Assembly: GCF_016919445.1 (NCBI RefSeq)
Contig: NZ_CP070356.1
Span: forward strand, 4,839,502 to 4,903,501
Length of the DNA stretch: 64,000 bases
Direction: 5' to 3'
DNA from: Pseudomonas sp. PDNC002
GTDB taxonomy: Bacteria; Pseudomonadota; Gammaproteobacteria; Pseudomonadales; Pseudomonadaceae
The position numbers and the translations under genes are program-made. Positions 63,994 to 64,000 of the stretch are shown here, piece by piece; the first letter of the stretch is position 1, and each line of letters begins with the position of its first letter. A model generated the notes under the pieces. It was not told where the DNA came from. It made no database searches and saw only the letters and a list, made by a program, of their open reading frames with translations.

Positions 63994-64000
63994 GGCCGAT

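Overview
The window is high-GC DNA from a gamma-proteobacterium, almost certainly a Pseudomonas of the P. aeruginosa wider group (P. nitroreducens, citronellolis or knackmussii type). Evidence is the codon bias, Pseudomonas-type REP hairpins, a Pseudomonas-type FliA promoter, and a gene order (tamB-tamA, GNAT, xthA, terC-like, then an acyl-CoA island with LysR and AraC regulators) that from memory resembles the PA2540s-PA2550s of P. aeruginosa PAO1. No rRNA, tRNA, integrase, insertion sequence or CRISPR array was seen.

Layout. 1-4.2 kb: partial secreted ricin-lectin protein, LysR/aldo-keto reductase divergent pair, degenerate nuclease-like protein, periplasmic binding protein. 4.2-14.2 kb: MgtA-type Mg2+ ATPase, a protein-lysine-methyltransferase-like protein, and TamB-TamA. 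14.2-16 kb: GNAT and xthA. 16-31 kb is a cell-surface region: a TpgA-like lipoprotein with a 1833-residue YadA-type trimeric adhesin, a PstS-OmpA fusion behind a possible Pho box, a lipoprotein, a TerC membrane protein and a second, classical autotransporter. 31.5-49.8 kb is a fatty/organic-acid CoA region: two acyl-CoA dehydrogenases, two thiolases, two SDRs, two AMP-forming ligases, a thioesterase, LysR/AraC/TetR regulators, a chemoreceptor with a clear sigma-28 promoter, and pbpG. The TetR gene is followed by a 400-bp tandem duplication carrying a second copy of its 3' half.

50.3-61.5 kb is the most distinctive block: a complete structural operon for quinohemoprotein amine dehydrogenase (qhpA-D-C-B), preceded by a CcmF-like heme lyase, an MHS-family transporter with a large extra loop, and an aldehyde dehydrogenase. 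The gamma subunit keeps every residue needed for the CTQ cofactor and its three thioether bridges. qhpA and the aldehyde dehydrogenase each have a good sigma-54 -24/-12 promoter with an upstream 19-bp palindrome of the form CTGTCnnA-N3-TGnGACAG. The same palindrome lies upstream of the CcmF-like gene and between an acyl-CoA ligase and pbpG. I read this as one enhancer-binding-protein regulon in which primary amines are oxidised in the periplasm and the aldehydes passed to the dehydrogenase. The regulator and the later CTQ maturation genes (qhpE/F/G) are not in the window.

61.9-64 kb: a GST and a GlxA-type AraC regulator, with REP elements at the right edge.
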